Positions 26,246 through 34,381 of a stretch of DNA of 64,000 bases are shown one piece after another. A program made the translations under genes and the position numbers. Under the pieces are notes generated by a model. The model was not told where the DNA came from and did not search any database. It was given only the letters and a program-made list of their open reading frames with translations. Positions within the stretch are counted from its first letter, which is position 1. Each line of letters opens with the position of its first letter. The DNA is from Tannerella forsythia (GTDB lineage Bacteria > Bacteroidota > Bacteroidia > Bacteroidales > Tannerellaceae), in NCBI RefSeq assembly GCF_001006485.1, contig NZ_JUET01000058.1, forward strand, positions 1 through 64,000, read 5' to 3'.

Positions 26246-27479
26246 TACAGTAATAATACTGTTTGCCCTATTATATGCGGCAATATCGACACACGCACAG
26301 ACCGACGAAGAAAGTATCTGGCGTATCAAAGGTTTTGTAGATACGTATCATGCTATGCGTACCGACGAACCTAACAACCTGATGAGCTCACGCACTCGTG
26401 TACGCGGCGAGATAGGACGCGACTTCGGGCGGTCGTCGCTCTTCGTCTCGTTCAACGCAACGTACAATGCTCTGCTGAAAGCCCGTACCGGCTTCGAGCT
26501 GCGTGAGGCGTACCTCGACCACCGTGGCGACCACTGGGGACTGCGTGCCGGACGGCAACTCGTCATCTGGGGAGCAGCCGACGGCGTACGTATCACCGAC
26601 CTCGTCTCGCCGATGGATATGACAGAGTTTCTGGCACAAGACTACGACGACATCCGTATGCCTGTCAATGCCTTGCGATTCTTCGTCTTCAACGACAAGA
26701 TAAAGCTCGAAGCCGTAGCCGTGCCCACCTTCGAGGGATATGTGTTGCCTGTAGACGCCTCCAATCCGTGGAGTGTGTTGCCGACAGACTCACCGCTGCC
26801 GGTCTTGTGGGACGACAAGGGCAGTCGTCCTGCATTCCGCCTCTCGAACTTCGAATACGGCGGTCGTTTGAGCTTCACTCTGCCGGGTATCGACTTCGCT
26901 CTGGCAGGGCTGTATACGTGGAACAAGATGCCTGTATTACAATATAAACCATCGATGACCGAAATCACCGTCTCGCCGCAATACTACCGTATGGGTTTTG
27001 TCGGCGGCGATGTGTCGAAGCCGCTCGGGCAGTTCGTGCTGCGGGGCGAAGCGGCGTACAACATCGACAAGCATTTCAGCTACACGATGGAGGCAGCCGG
27101 TGTTCCGCAACGAGGCTTCAACTCGCTCAACTGGCTGATGGGCGTCGATTGGTATGCTCCACATGAGTGGACGTTGTCGGTGCAGTGCTCTTCGGAGCAT
27201 ATCTTCGGGTACGAAGACATTATCTCACAGCAGCCCAACGGCACGCTGGCGACGCTCAACGTATCGAAGAAGTTGTTCAACAGCACGCTGCAACTCTCCG
27301 ACTTCACCTATTTCGACATCGACAACAAGGGCTGGTTCAGCCGTTTTGCTGCCGACTATGCTCTGAGCGATCAGATACATCTGCTGGCAGGCTTCGACTG
27401 GTTCGGTGGCGACAAAGGCATCTTCGGCACCTACCGAAACAACTCCGAAGTATGGATAAAGGCGAAGTACAGTTTTTAG
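26214..27479 (+). CDS. DUF1302-like outer-membrane barrel protein
   Basis: The product is 421 aa. The signal peptide (KKIKRNTVIILFALLYAAIS, cut after THA, about residue 28) is followed by barrel strands: DTYHAMRTD, RVRGEIGRDFG, FELREAYLDH, GLRAGRQLVIWGAADGVRITDLVSPMD. The GRQLVIWG...DxxNP/SP region is characteristic of DUF1302-type barrels that partner MMPL exporters. The last residues (EVWIKAKYSF) end in the aromatic residue needed for barrel assembly. It is the likely outer-membrane exit for the exporter at 14978 and the carrier at 24776. The RAYT gene now separates it from the carrier gene and overlaps its first codons. Confidence 0.75.
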   Translation: MNYIPKKIKRNTVIILFALLYAAISTHAQTDEESIWRIKGFVDTYHAMRTDEPNNLMSSRTRVRGEIGRDFGRSSLFVSFNATYNALLKARTGFELREAYLDHRGDHWGLRAGRQLVIWGAADGVRITDLVSPMDMTEFLAQDYDDIRMPVNALRFFVFNDKIKLEAVAVPTFEGYVLPVDASNPWSVLPTDSPLPVLWDDKGSRPAFRLSNFEYGGRLSFTLPGIDFALAGLYTWNKMPVLQYKPSMTEITVSPQYYRMGFVGGDVSKPLGQFVLRGEAAYNIDKHFSYTMEAAGVPQRGFNSLNWLMGVDWYAPHEWTLSVQCSSEHIFGYEDIISQQPNGTLATLNVSKKLFNSTLQLSDFTYFDIDNKGWFSRFAADYALSDQIHLLAGFDWFGGDKGIFGTYRNNSEVWIKAKYSF

Positions 27480-27607
27480 GAGAGTTGTTGGGTGTGTCTG
27501 CCCTTGCGTTCTTTGCGGTTAAAAAGACATAGACCGCAAAGAGAGGGAAAGTATCCTTTGTAATTTTAACATTTTTCTCCTCATAAATAGGTAGTATTAT
27601 AGGTAAA

Positions 27608-27657
27608 AATACTTACTTTTAGGGATTGTAGACGCTGTTTATTTATTATAGTTTTGT
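27608..27657 (+). promoter_or_regulatory. Second TetR-type promoter
   Basis: The sequence parallels the tetR promoter base for base over most of its length: a TTTTAGGGATTGT block ending in the -33 element ATTG (27625-27628), then an imperfect dyad TAGAC-GCT-GTTTA (27629-27641), then ATTT and the -7 element TAGTTTTGT (27649-27657). The left half of the AATCCC dyad is degenerate here (AATACT). It should respond to the same regulators as tetR. Confidence 0.65.
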
Positions 27658-27678
27658 AACTAAAAAACATATTATCGT

Positions 27679-28242
27679 ATGGAGCTCTCTTTTTTTACAA
27701 CATTCGAGATAGGTTGGCTGAATGCGTGGATACCGTCATTCGCCCTGTTGTTGGTACAATTTCTTTTTATGATACTCTTCCCCAAAGGGAGTAAGCGGGC
27801 GGTCGATACATCGTGGTACACTCCCCGGGATCGCCGGTACGCACTTCTGAGTTCGGCGGCTCAGGCAGCAGTGCTGATCATATCCGTTTTTGCGCCGTTT
27901 AAGTTCGGGACGGCTTGGTTTACTGTCGGTACGGTCGTTTATCTGATCGCCTTTACATTGTTTATCTGGTCTTTCTTTTCGTATAAGGCAGGGAAACCGG
28001 GTGAGACGATTCAGGGAGGCATCTACCGTTACTCACGTAATCCGATGTATTTCTTCTTCATGCTCGGCATGCTGGGCGTGTGTATCGCTACGGCTTCGTT
28101 GTGGCTGTTGATTGTCATGCTACCGTTTGCTGTTTTTACGCATGGTATTATCCTTGGCGAAGAACGTTATTGCGAAGCCACTTACGGCGAAGGCTACCGG
28201 AAATACAAGGCCGGCACGCCCCGCTATTTTTTAATTGTATAA
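27679..28242 (+). CDS. Isoprenylcysteine carboxylmethyltransferase-like membrane methyltransferase
   Basis: The product is 187 aa with about five membrane segments. The C-terminal signature of the ICMT/PEMT-type family is clear: GGIYRYSRNPMYFFFM (about 114-129) and, near the end, EERYCEATYGEGYRKYKAGTPRYF. These integral enzymes use SAM to methylate lipids or small hydrophobic molecules. Bacterial members are seldom characterised. It has a promoter almost identical to that of tetR, so it is the best candidate for a directly co-regulated gene outside the first operon, and it fits with the MMPL exporter in handling a hydrophobic compound. Confidence 0.85.
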   Translation: MELSFFTTFEIGWLNAWIPSFALLLVQFLFMILFPKGSKRAVDTSWYTPRDRRYALLSSAAQAAVLIISVFAPFKFGTAWFTVGTVVYLIAFTLFIWSFFSYKAGKPGETIQGGIYRYSRNPMYFFFMLGMLGVCIATASLWLLIVMLPFAVFTHGIILGEERYCEATYGEGYRKYKAGTPRYFLIV

Positions 28243-28249
28243 GGTATTA

Positions 28250-28460
28250 TGAGTGTTGGGTGTTAGGTATTAGGTATTAGGTTGTAGGGGCGAACCCTTG
28301 TGTTTGCCCGATAATATGAAATGTCCGCCCCGATGAAATGCAATAAATATGATAATAATGGGAAATGACGAATGTTGCAATGTAGCTGTAGAGACGCAAT
28401 TAATTGCGTCTCTACGATGGGGTGGCAAAATGCTAAAACCTAACACCCAAAACCCCAAAA
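28250..28460. repeat. Composite intergenic repeat with perfect 28-bp palindrome
   Basis: The left end has GTGTTGGGTGTTAGGTATTAGG units (28252-28281) and a GTAGGGGCGAAC piece; the right end has inverted CCTAACACCC (28439-28448). Between them lies a perfect palindrome with arms GTAGAGACGCAATT and its inverse complement (28388-28415). The element looks like a non-autonomous, RAYT-mobilised unit. Confidence 0.7.
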
Positions 28461-28492
28461 TAAGAAATCAATCAATAAAAATAATAAGCATT

Positions 28493-28675
28493 ATGAGCAT
28501 TACGAATTTTATCAACAGTGAGGCAAGTACCATTGTGCAGGGTGTGAACGGTATACGCCTGTGTCGGGAATCGTGGATGACCGAAAAAACGAGAAAAGGA
28601 GCAGAACGTTGCGAACCGGCCTCGCAGCCCGGGGGGCAGGCGATAGAACAGGATGAAGCAGAGAAGAAAACATAG
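28493..28675 (+). CDS. Possible 60-aa small protein
   Basis: The frame starts at an ATG after an A/T-rich stretch (MSITNFINSEASTIVQGVNG) and ends before another repeat (28676-28735). The first 40 residues look protein-like; the end (EPASQPGGQAIEQDEAEKKT) is hydrophilic and low in complexity. It is flanked on both sides by repeats, has no recognisable family and may be fortuitous. Confidence 0.25.
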   Translation: MSITNFINSEASTIVQGVNGIRLCRESWMTEKTRKGAERCEPASQPGGQAIEQDEAEKKT

Positions 28676-28816
28676 GGTGTTGGGTCTCTTGGGTGTTGGG
28701 GCCGGGTATTGGGCATTAGGCAAAAGCAACCCAATATCTAAATAAAATATGAATGATAATGGGAAATCTCAAAAAAGTATAACCGTCCCTTTCGGGGGCA
28801 TAAAACAATTTATATT

Positions 28817-29212
28817 ATGGCAGTATTTTATAACAAGATGCAGCGGAAGAATCCGTCGAAGCCGGCGGAACCCGCCAAATGGTATCCGATATTGCGCCGG
28901 GTGGAAATGATGAAGGAGAAAGACGTAGCACGCCATATCTCCGACGAGACGACCCTCAACCCGAAAGAGGCCGAAATGGCTATTTCGCAGTTGAAGAAGG
29001 TGCTGATTGCTGCTCTGCTCAACGGACAAAGCGTACAGTTGGGCGACTGGGGTACGTTTCATCTGACGCTCAGTAGCGAAGGAGTAGCAACCGAAGCCGA
29101 AGTATCGCCTGCTCAAGTGAAGAAAGTCAACATCCGTTTTCAGGCAGGAAAGGAGTTGCAGGAAGCCATCAATAAAGCACAGTTTATAGAGGCTTCTTCG
29201 CTGAGCAAGTAA
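28817..29212 (+). CDS. HU-family DNA-binding protein
   Basis: The product is 131 aa, longer than the 90 residues of classical HU, as is common for Bacteroidota-specific HU-related proteins. The pattern DVARHISDETTLNPKEAEMAI followed by LLNGQSVQLGDWGTFHLTL (about 70-88) is the HU-fold helix pair and arm-base motif; the DNA-inserting arm segment is VKKVNIRFQAGKELQEAI. It may bend DNA or act as a local nucleoid factor. It lies between repeat clusters and its promoter is not evident. Confidence 0.85.
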   Translation: MAVFYNKMQRKNPSKPAEPAKWYPILRRVEMMKEKDVARHISDETTLNPKEAEMAISQLKKVLIAALLNGQSVQLGDWGTFHLTLSSEGVATEAEVSPAQVKKVNIRFQAGKELQEAINKAQFIEASSLSK

Positions 29213-29240
29213 GGTAGTTTAGGCGTTGGTTTATGGACAT

Positions 29241-29270
29241 GTCGGGGCAAACCCCTGTGTTCGCCCCGAC
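29241..29270. repeat. GTCGGGGC palindrome
   Basis: GTCGGGGC (29241-29248) and GCCCCGAC (29263-29270) pair around a partly self-complementary centre. It resembles the GTAGGGGCGAAC repeats at 28.3 and 57.5 kb. Confidence 0.6.
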
Positions 29271-29356
29271 AAAAATGATAACAACAGGAAATGCACCCGA
29301 TACCCGACATCCAACACCCCGAACCCAATACATCCCAATGCCCGACTTGTTTATTT

Positions 29357-29436
29357 GAGACGGCCGTCTCGAGGAAACGGCACCGCCGTCTCAGCAAAAC
29401 GAGTCCGCCGTCTCAATGTTGCGAGACGGCGGACTC
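29357..29436. repeat. GAGACGG palindrome cluster
   Basis: GAGACGGCCGTCTC (29357-29370) is a 14-bp palindrome. GAGTCCGCCGTCTC (29401-29414) pairs perfectly with GAGACGGCGGACTC (29423-29436) around an 8-base loop, a very stable GC-rich hairpin. An intermediate CCGCCGTCTC copy lies at 29383-29392. No coding function is seen in 29213-29533. Confidence 0.75.
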
Positions 29437-29533
29437 GGCAAAACGGTTCTTCGCGCCTCTTGTGTCGGGACGGTTTAGTCGCCAAGGTCGCAAGGAATAC
29501 GCCAAGAACACAGATGATTAAAGGTGAAAGACA

Positions 29534-30355
29534 ATGGATAAACAACTTTTTTTCGCGTTTCTGCTGACGCTTCTTGCCGGTATCTCCACCGGCATAGGCA
29601 GCGCCATCGCGTTTTTTGCCAAACGCACGCATACCTCGTTTCTATCTGTCTCGCTGGGTTTCTCGGCGGGCGTAATGATTTACGTCTCGTTCATGGACTT
29701 GATGCCCAATGCCGTCACTTGGCTCTCGGAAATTCACGGTACACAGAAAGGTACTCTTTATGCTACACTCTCATTCTTTGCCGGCGTACTGCTCATCCTG
29801 CTTATCGACAGACTGGTACCCGACAGGGAAAATCCGCACGAGATGCGGCGGGTCGAAGCGATGGAACACATCGGCCGGATCGGAAAAGATACACGCCGAC
29901 GCCCGAACCTGCTCCGCACGGGACTGATTACGGCACTGGTGCTGGGTATCCACAACTTTCCCGAAGGGATGGTTACTTTCCTTGCCGGACTGAAGGATAT
30001 AAACATCGCCATACCGATTTCGATCGCTATTGCCATTCATAATATCCCCGAAGGCATCTCGGTTTCGGTGCCGATCTATTATGCCACCGGCAATCGCAAG
30101 TACGCTTTCTGTCTCTCGTTTCTCTCCGGTCTGGCCGAACCCGTAGGAGCGTTTATCGGCTATCTGCTGTTAGCACCCTACCTCAACGATCAAATTTTCG
30201 GACTGATTTTCGGGGTGATTGCCGGCATCATGGTCTTTATCTCGCTCGACGAACTGCTGCCCGCAGCCGAAGAATACGGCAAGCATCACCACGCTGTCTA
30301 CGGACTGATAGCGGGAATGACCGTTATGGCTGCCAGCCTGATATTGTTGGCATAA
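29534..30355 (+). CDS. zupT: ZIP-family metal transporter (ZupT-like)
   Basis: The product is 273 aa with about eight membrane helices. The metal-site motifs in helices 4 and 5 are seen: HNFPEGMVTF (about 140-149) and HNIPEGISV (about 168-176), followed by SGLAEPVGA. The loop between helices 3 and 4 is short and basic with His and Glu. ZIP transporters bring zinc, iron or manganese into the cytoplasm. It lies in the accessory block before the methyltransferases, 20 bases from the next gene. The metal preference cannot be determined from the sequence. Confidence 0.92.
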   Translation: MDKQLFFAFLLTLLAGISTGIGSAIAFFAKRTHTSFLSVSLGFSAGVMIYVSFMDLMPNAVTWLSEIHGTQKGTLYATLSFFAGVLLILLIDRLVPDRENPHEMRRVEAMEHIGRIGKDTRRRPNLLRTGLITALVLGIHNFPEGMVTFLAGLKDINIAIPISIAIAIHNIPEGISVSVPIYYATGNRKYAFCLSFLSGLAEPVGAFIGYLLLAPYLNDQIFGLIFGVIAGIMVFISLDELLPAAEEYGKHHHAVYGLIAGMTVMAASLILLA

Positions 30356-30374
30356 GGCGAATGTTTTTTACACA

Positions 30375-31232
30375 ATGAAAATGCAAACAAGCGAATATAT
30401 GAATCAAAAAATAGAAAACAAACTGACCGAACTGCCCGAAACGATGCTTATCACGCTTTGGGCAAAGGCAATCGAGACAGGCCGTCCCGATGCCTTGTTG
30501 CACGACGAAAAAGCGGTCGAGATACTCCGCCGGATCGATTACGATTTCACCAAGTTCCGCAAAGCCAAATTCTCGCAGGTGGGATGCTGCATACGCGCCG
30601 CCCTTATCGACCGCGAAGCGCGGGACTTTCTCAGCCGCCATCCCGATGCCGTCGTCGTACAGTTGGGTGCCGGCATCGATGCCCGCTACGAGCGTCTTAA
30701 CTATCCTGCCGTAACCCACTGGTACGACCTCGACCTGCCCGAAGCCATCGACCTGCGACGAAAGTTCCTGCCCGAAACGGAACGGAACACCTTCATCGCC
30801 TCTTCGCTCTTCGACGAGGAGTGGATGGAGCAGGTGCAGTCGCACCGTAAGCCTGTGCTGATACTTATCGAAGGGGTGCTGATGTATTTCGAACCCGAGC
30901 AGGTACGCGCTTTCTTCGACAAAGTTTGCAGTCGCTTCGACGAAGCGACCATCGTCTTCGACATGCTTGTTTTTGCAGCCGTAGGGCATTCCCGTCAACA
31001 CGATTCGCTCCGCAGCATGAGCGACAAGGTAGAGTTCAAATGGTCGCTGCTCGAAACCAAAGATATGGAGACGTGGAACAACCGGATCCGTCTCGAAAGA
31101 GAACATTATATGAGCAATCACCATAGAGGGCGTTACCCTTTCATTGCCCGGATGCTCTATAAAATACCCTATTTCTTCCGCCGCTTCAATCAGCGGGTGG
31201 TCGTATTGCATATTACTAACCCCAAAAAATAA
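30375..31232 (+). CDS. Leucine-carboxyl-methyltransferase-family (TcmP-like) O-methyltransferase
   Basis: The product is 285 aa. SAM-binding motif I is VVVQLGAGIDARYERL (93-108), followed by WYDLDLPEAIDLRR (116-129), the acidic strand that binds the SAM ribose, and ILIEGVLMYFEPEQVRAFF further on. These are hallmarks of the PPM1/LCMT/TcmP family, whose bacterial members O-methylate carboxylates or polyketide hydroxyls. It starts the methyltransferase run, 20 bases after zupT. Confidence 0.88.
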   Translation: MKMQTSEYMNQKIENKLTELPETMLITLWAKAIETGRPDALLHDEKAVEILRRIDYDFTKFRKAKFSQVGCCIRAALIDREARDFLSRHPDAVVVQLGAGIDARYERLNYPAVTHWYDLDLPEAIDLRRKFLPETERNTFIASSLFDEEWMEQVQSHRKPVLILIEGVLMYFEPEQVRAFFDKVCSRFDEATIVFDMLVFAAVGHSRQHDSLRSMSDKVEFKWSLLETKDMETWNNRIRLEREHYMSNHHRGRYPFIARMLYKIPYFFRRFNQRVVVLHITNPKK

Positions 31233-31238
31233 CAAGTC

Positions 31239-31557
31239 ATGCAAAAAAAATGCCTATGAAAAACGGATGAACGGCTTCCACGTCTTCCCCGACAAGCCGA
31301 AAGCGTTTGCCGAAACCTTCCGCGTGTTGAAGTCGGGCGGGCTTTTCTGCGGATGTTTCTACATCACGGGGCAGCGTCCGTGTGCCGACCGTTTTGTGCG
31401 TCACGTTCTCGACCGCAAAGGACTGTTCGTACCGCCTCACCTCACCCGTACCGAAGCCGAAGACCCGCTTCGCTCCCTTTACGGAGATAAGGTAACGATA
31501 AAAATTTACAGCTCAGTGCTTTTATTCAAGTGTATTAAACCAACGTCGGAAAAATGA
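31239..31557 (+). pseudogene. Broken duplicate of the 33650 methyltransferase
   Basis: The DNA matches the gene at 33650-34303 at both ends but lacks its middle. The first ~32 bases match its start with one inserted base, which shifts the frame. The sequence then jumps, at an ATGAA shared by both points, to the part encoding MNGFHVFPDKPKAFAETF, removing about 347 bases including SAM motif I. The remaining 96 codons are open to 31557 but cannot form a SAM fold. Identity in the shared part is very high, so the duplication is recent. The stop overlaps the next ATG (ATGA). Confidence 0.85.
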
Positions 31558-32114
31558 AACGTATAACAGGCATATTGCTCATATTTTTAGGAACAATCTG
31601 TATGAAAGCAAACTCACAAAACAATAACCGTATGATGGAACTTCGCGATTCGATAACGATAAACACGACGATTGCTGCTGTCTCGGACTGGTTCGAGAAC
31701 CTCGACACCAATTTTGTCCGCTGGAATGTCCGCCACAAAGAATTTAAGTACCTTACTGGCGGCAAGGAGGTAGGCGACAAAGTATATTTCGCGCAATGCG
31801 TTGAAGGTGTTTGGTACAAAGTAAAAGCCGTCATCACCGAGAAACAGATGGACGACAACTTGTTCAACCTTACCGTGAAATCGACAACAGGCTTGGGTGT
31901 CATTACTTTTAGGGCAGAGAAGCAGCCCGACGGCTCGGTGCTCTTTACGCATATCGAGAGCTTCGGAGCCCGAAGGTCGTTCTTCGGAAACTTCGTTAAC
32001 TGGTTGTTTTTTAAGGCACTTTTCCCGAAACAGGCAAACTGGGAACTGATAAAGCAGGATATGCAGGAAGACGACCGAAACCTGAAACGAATACTCGAAA
32101 AGTCTGATTTTTAG
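31554..32114 (+). CDS. SRPBCC/START-like protein with signal peptide
   Basis: The product is 186 aa. An N-terminal hydrophobic segment (ITGILLIFLGTICMKA) probably directs export. The rest has the SRPBCC-type start-to-end pattern: TINTTIAAVSDWFENLD, FVRWNVRHKEFKYLTGG, VGDKVYFAQCVEG and a long C-terminal helix. This fold binds hydrophobic ligands in a deep cavity, as in polyketide cyclases and DAPG-hydrolase-like proteins. It overlaps the pseudogene by 4 bases. I am confident of the fold class but not of the substrate. Confidence 0.65.
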   Translation: MKRITGILLIFLGTICMKANSQNNNRMMELRDSITINTTIAAVSDWFENLDTNFVRWNVRHKEFKYLTGGKEVGDKVYFAQCVEGVWYKVKAVITEKQMDDNLFNLTVKSTTGLGVITFRAEKQPDGSVLFTHIESFGARRSFFGNFVNWLFFKALFPKQANWELIKQDMQEDDRNLKRILEKSDF

Positions 32115-32143
32115 CTTGTTTTTAATAAATTTATTCGATAGTT

Positions 32144-32935
32144 ATGATTGAAACAGAGAAAACGAATTATGGGAATTGGATACCGCGAACGTTTATGACG
32201 TTGTGTTATTCGGCAGTTGCTCTGCTTCTGGCGATAGGGCTCGGTTTGTTCTTCGCCTCTGTCGGTACGGTGGTGTTGTGGCTGACGGGCGTTGTATTAC
32301 TTTTAGCGTTGTTGTTTACGCTCTATATGCAGGTGTGTCGTTGGCTTTTCTCGTTTACGGGCAGAGGGGTGATGGGTAAGTTCCACGAATACCTGTTGGC
32401 ACATCTCGATTGGGACGGACACGGACAAATGCTCGACATCGGTTGCGGGGCGGCGGCACTCACCATCAGGTGTGCTCATACATATCCTCAGGCACAGATA
32501 ACCGGCATCGACTATTGGGGGATCGGGTGGAATTACGCCAAAGAGCAGTGCGAACGAAATGCGGCGATAGAAGGCGTTGGCGAGCAGACAGTCTTTCGGA
32601 AAGGCGATGCGGCGAAACTTGATTTTGCCGATGGTACGTTCGATGCCGCAGTGAGCAATTTTGTTTTTCACGAAGTACGCACACAGCCCGATAAGCATCT
32701 GGTTGTACGTGAAGCATTGCGTGTGGTACGCAGTGGCGGATCGTTTGCGTTTTTAGACCTCTTCGGGCAGAAGCAGCTCTATGGCGATATGACGGCTTTT
32801 GTGGCACAACTCAGAAAGGAAGGTATCTCCGAGATTCATTACATTGCCAACGTAGAAAAGCAACCGTTTATGCCTGCGTTTCTACGTACGCCTTGGATGA
32901 TGTACGGAGTGGGACTTATCTATGGGAAAAAATAA
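32144..32935 (+). CDS. Membrane-anchored class I SAM methyltransferase
   Basis: The product is 263 aa. Two hydrophobic helices (about 17-40 and 42-64) precede a Rossmann methyltransferase domain with motif I MLDIGCGAAALTIRCA (96-111), an IDYWGIG acidic strand, and ALRVVRSGGSFAFLDLF. The N-terminal anchor suggests action on a lipid or at the membrane. It follows the SRPBCC gene by 29 bases and precedes another methyltransferase by 15 bases. Confidence 0.88.
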   Translation: MIETEKTNYGNWIPRTFMTLCYSAVALLLAIGLGLFFASVGTVVLWLTGVVLLLALLFTLYMQVCRWLFSFTGRGVMGKFHEYLLAHLDWDGHGQMLDIGCGAAALTIRCAHTYPQAQITGIDYWGIGWNYAKEQCERNAAIEGVGEQTVFRKGDAAKLDFADGTFDAAVSNFVFHEVRTQPDKHLVVREALRVVRSGGSFAFLDLFGQKQLYGDMTAFVAQLRKEGISEIHYIANVEKQPFMPAFLRTPWMMYGVGLIYGKK

Positions 32936-32950
32936 AATTGAAATAACAGT

Positions 32951-33571
32951 ATGTTTAATAGAATAATCGGAAACACACGAAAGCCCGAGAGTAACTTCTG
33001 GGGACGAATGATGCTTCGGGGAATGAATTGGGGGCATAACGCGATGGCTGTGTGGTGTATCGATAAATGTATAAAACCGCAGGGCAACGAAGATATTCTC
33101 GATGTCGGTTGCGGTGGTGGGCGGAATATTGCCCATTTCCTGAAACGTACCGAGGGCAGGGTTTACGGTATCGATTACTCGCCCGAGAGTGTAAAGAAAT
33201 CGATAGAAGTAAATCGCCATGCGATAGCACAGAAGCGGGCGGAAATATACGAAGCAAATGTATCGGCAATACCTTTCGATGACGGAATGTTTGATATTGT
33301 TACCGCTTTCGAGACCATCTATTTTTGGAATAATATCGACGTTGCTTTCCGTCAGGTAAGCAGAGTGTTGAGGAAGGGAGGACGGTTCGTCGTTTGCAAC
33401 GAATTGGCATCTCCAAAGGGGAACGAATTGTGGATGAGGTCGCTTAATATGCCTATCTACACCGTCGAGGAGATAGAACAGCTGATGCTTGCCAACGGGT
33501 TCGGTACGGTAGAGAGCTTTCGCCGCCACAAATTGCCGCATATTGCAGTTATTGGAACTAAAAAATCATAA
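32951..33571 (+). CDS. Class I SAM-dependent methyltransferase
   Basis: The product is 206 aa. Motif I is ILDVGCGGGRNIAHF (49-63), the acidic strand YGIDYSPESVKKS, motif III-like SAIPFDDGMFDIVTAFETIYF, and VLRKGGRFVVCNE. This is a compact UbiE/MenG-like domain without extra modules. It is in the same run as the preceding methyltransferase; the substrate is unknown. Confidence 0.9.
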   Translation: MFNRIIGNTRKPESNFWGRMMLRGMNWGHNAMAVWCIDKCIKPQGNEDILDVGCGGGRNIAHFLKRTEGRVYGIDYSPESVKKSIEVNRHAIAQKRAEIYEANVSAIPFDDGMFDIVTAFETIYFWNNIDVAFRQVSRVLRKGGRFVVCNELASPKGNELWMRSLNMPIYTVEEIEQLMLANGFGTVESFRRHKLPHIAVIGTKKS

Positions 33572-33649
33572 TACGGAATAATATTGCACACACTCAAAGT
33601 AAAATACAAATCTGTATGGGTTATATCTTCCTCAAAAAAATGACAAACA

Positions 33650-34303
33650 ATGCAAAGGAATGCCTATAAGAAACGAATGAAACACTACGACGACGTACTG
33701 ACGGGACGTCGCTGGTGGTCGCATATTTATATGAAATACCTCTGGCGGACGGACGATAACGCCATTGCTCGCGAGGTGCTGGCGATGATTCCCGACGATT
33801 TTCAGTGGAAAATACTGGATGTGCCCGTCGGTACGGCTGTTTTTACTGCCGAGAAATACCGTCGGATGCCCGATGCCGAAATCGTAGGGCTGGATTATTC
33901 GCAAGAGATGCTTGCCATTGCCGGCGAACGTGCTGCTCAGATGCAGCTCCGCAACCTCCGTCTCGAACAGGGCGACGTGGGCAAGCTGCCTTACCCCGAC
34001 GATAGCTTCGACTGTGTCTTGTCGATGAACGGTTTCCACGTCTTCCCCGACAAACCGAAAGCGTTTGCCGAAACTTTCCGCGTATTGAAGTCGGGCGGGC
34101 TTTTCTGCGGATGTTTCTACATCACGGGGCAGCGTCCGTGTGCCGACTGCTTCGCACATTATGTACTCGACCGTAAAGGGCTGTTTGTCCCGCCCCACCT
34201 TACTCGAACCGAAGCCGAAGACCTGCTTCGCTCCCTTTATGGCGATAAGGTAACCGTGCGTAACGAACGCTCGATACTGATTTTTAAAGCAAGAAAACCA
34301 TAG
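33650..34303 (+). CDS. Class I SAM-dependent methyltransferase (intact copy of a duplicated gene)
   Basis: The product is 217 aa. Motif I is ILDVPVGTAVFTAEKY (55-70), with Pro and Val replacing the usual Gly-Cys-Gly, then EIVGLDYSQEML, GKLPYPDDSFDCVLSMNGFHVF and VLKSGGLFCGCFYITG. A truncated near-identical copy lies 2.4 kb upstream at 31239, so the SRPBCC gene and two methyltransferases are flanked by direct repeats. Confidence 0.9.
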   Translation: MQRNAYKKRMKHYDDVLTGRRWWSHIYMKYLWRTDDNAIAREVLAMIPDDFQWKILDVPVGTAVFTAEKYRRMPDAEIVGLDYSQEMLAIAGERAAQMQLRNLRLEQGDVGKLPYPDDSFDCVLSMNGFHVFPDKPKAFAETFRVLKSGGLFCGCFYITGQRPCADCFAHYVLDRKGLFVPPHLTRTEAEDLLRSLYGDKVTVRNERSILIFKARKP

Positions 34304-34381
34304 TGTCACTTGCGGAGAAAAAATATACGGAACGATTTTTTACTGAAAAATAATTAGGATTTAAAGAGAAGAGCGGAACGA

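Noticed and set aside
30324-31244. A 306-codon frame antisense to the TcmP-like methyltransferase
   Set aside because: The sense strand encodes a clear SAM-binding protein; the antisense product has no recognisable motif, and its end overlaps zupT.
31267-31557. Functional 96-aa methyltransferase
   Set aside because: It lacks the whole SAM-binding half and is explained by a deletion in a duplicate of the gene at 33650.
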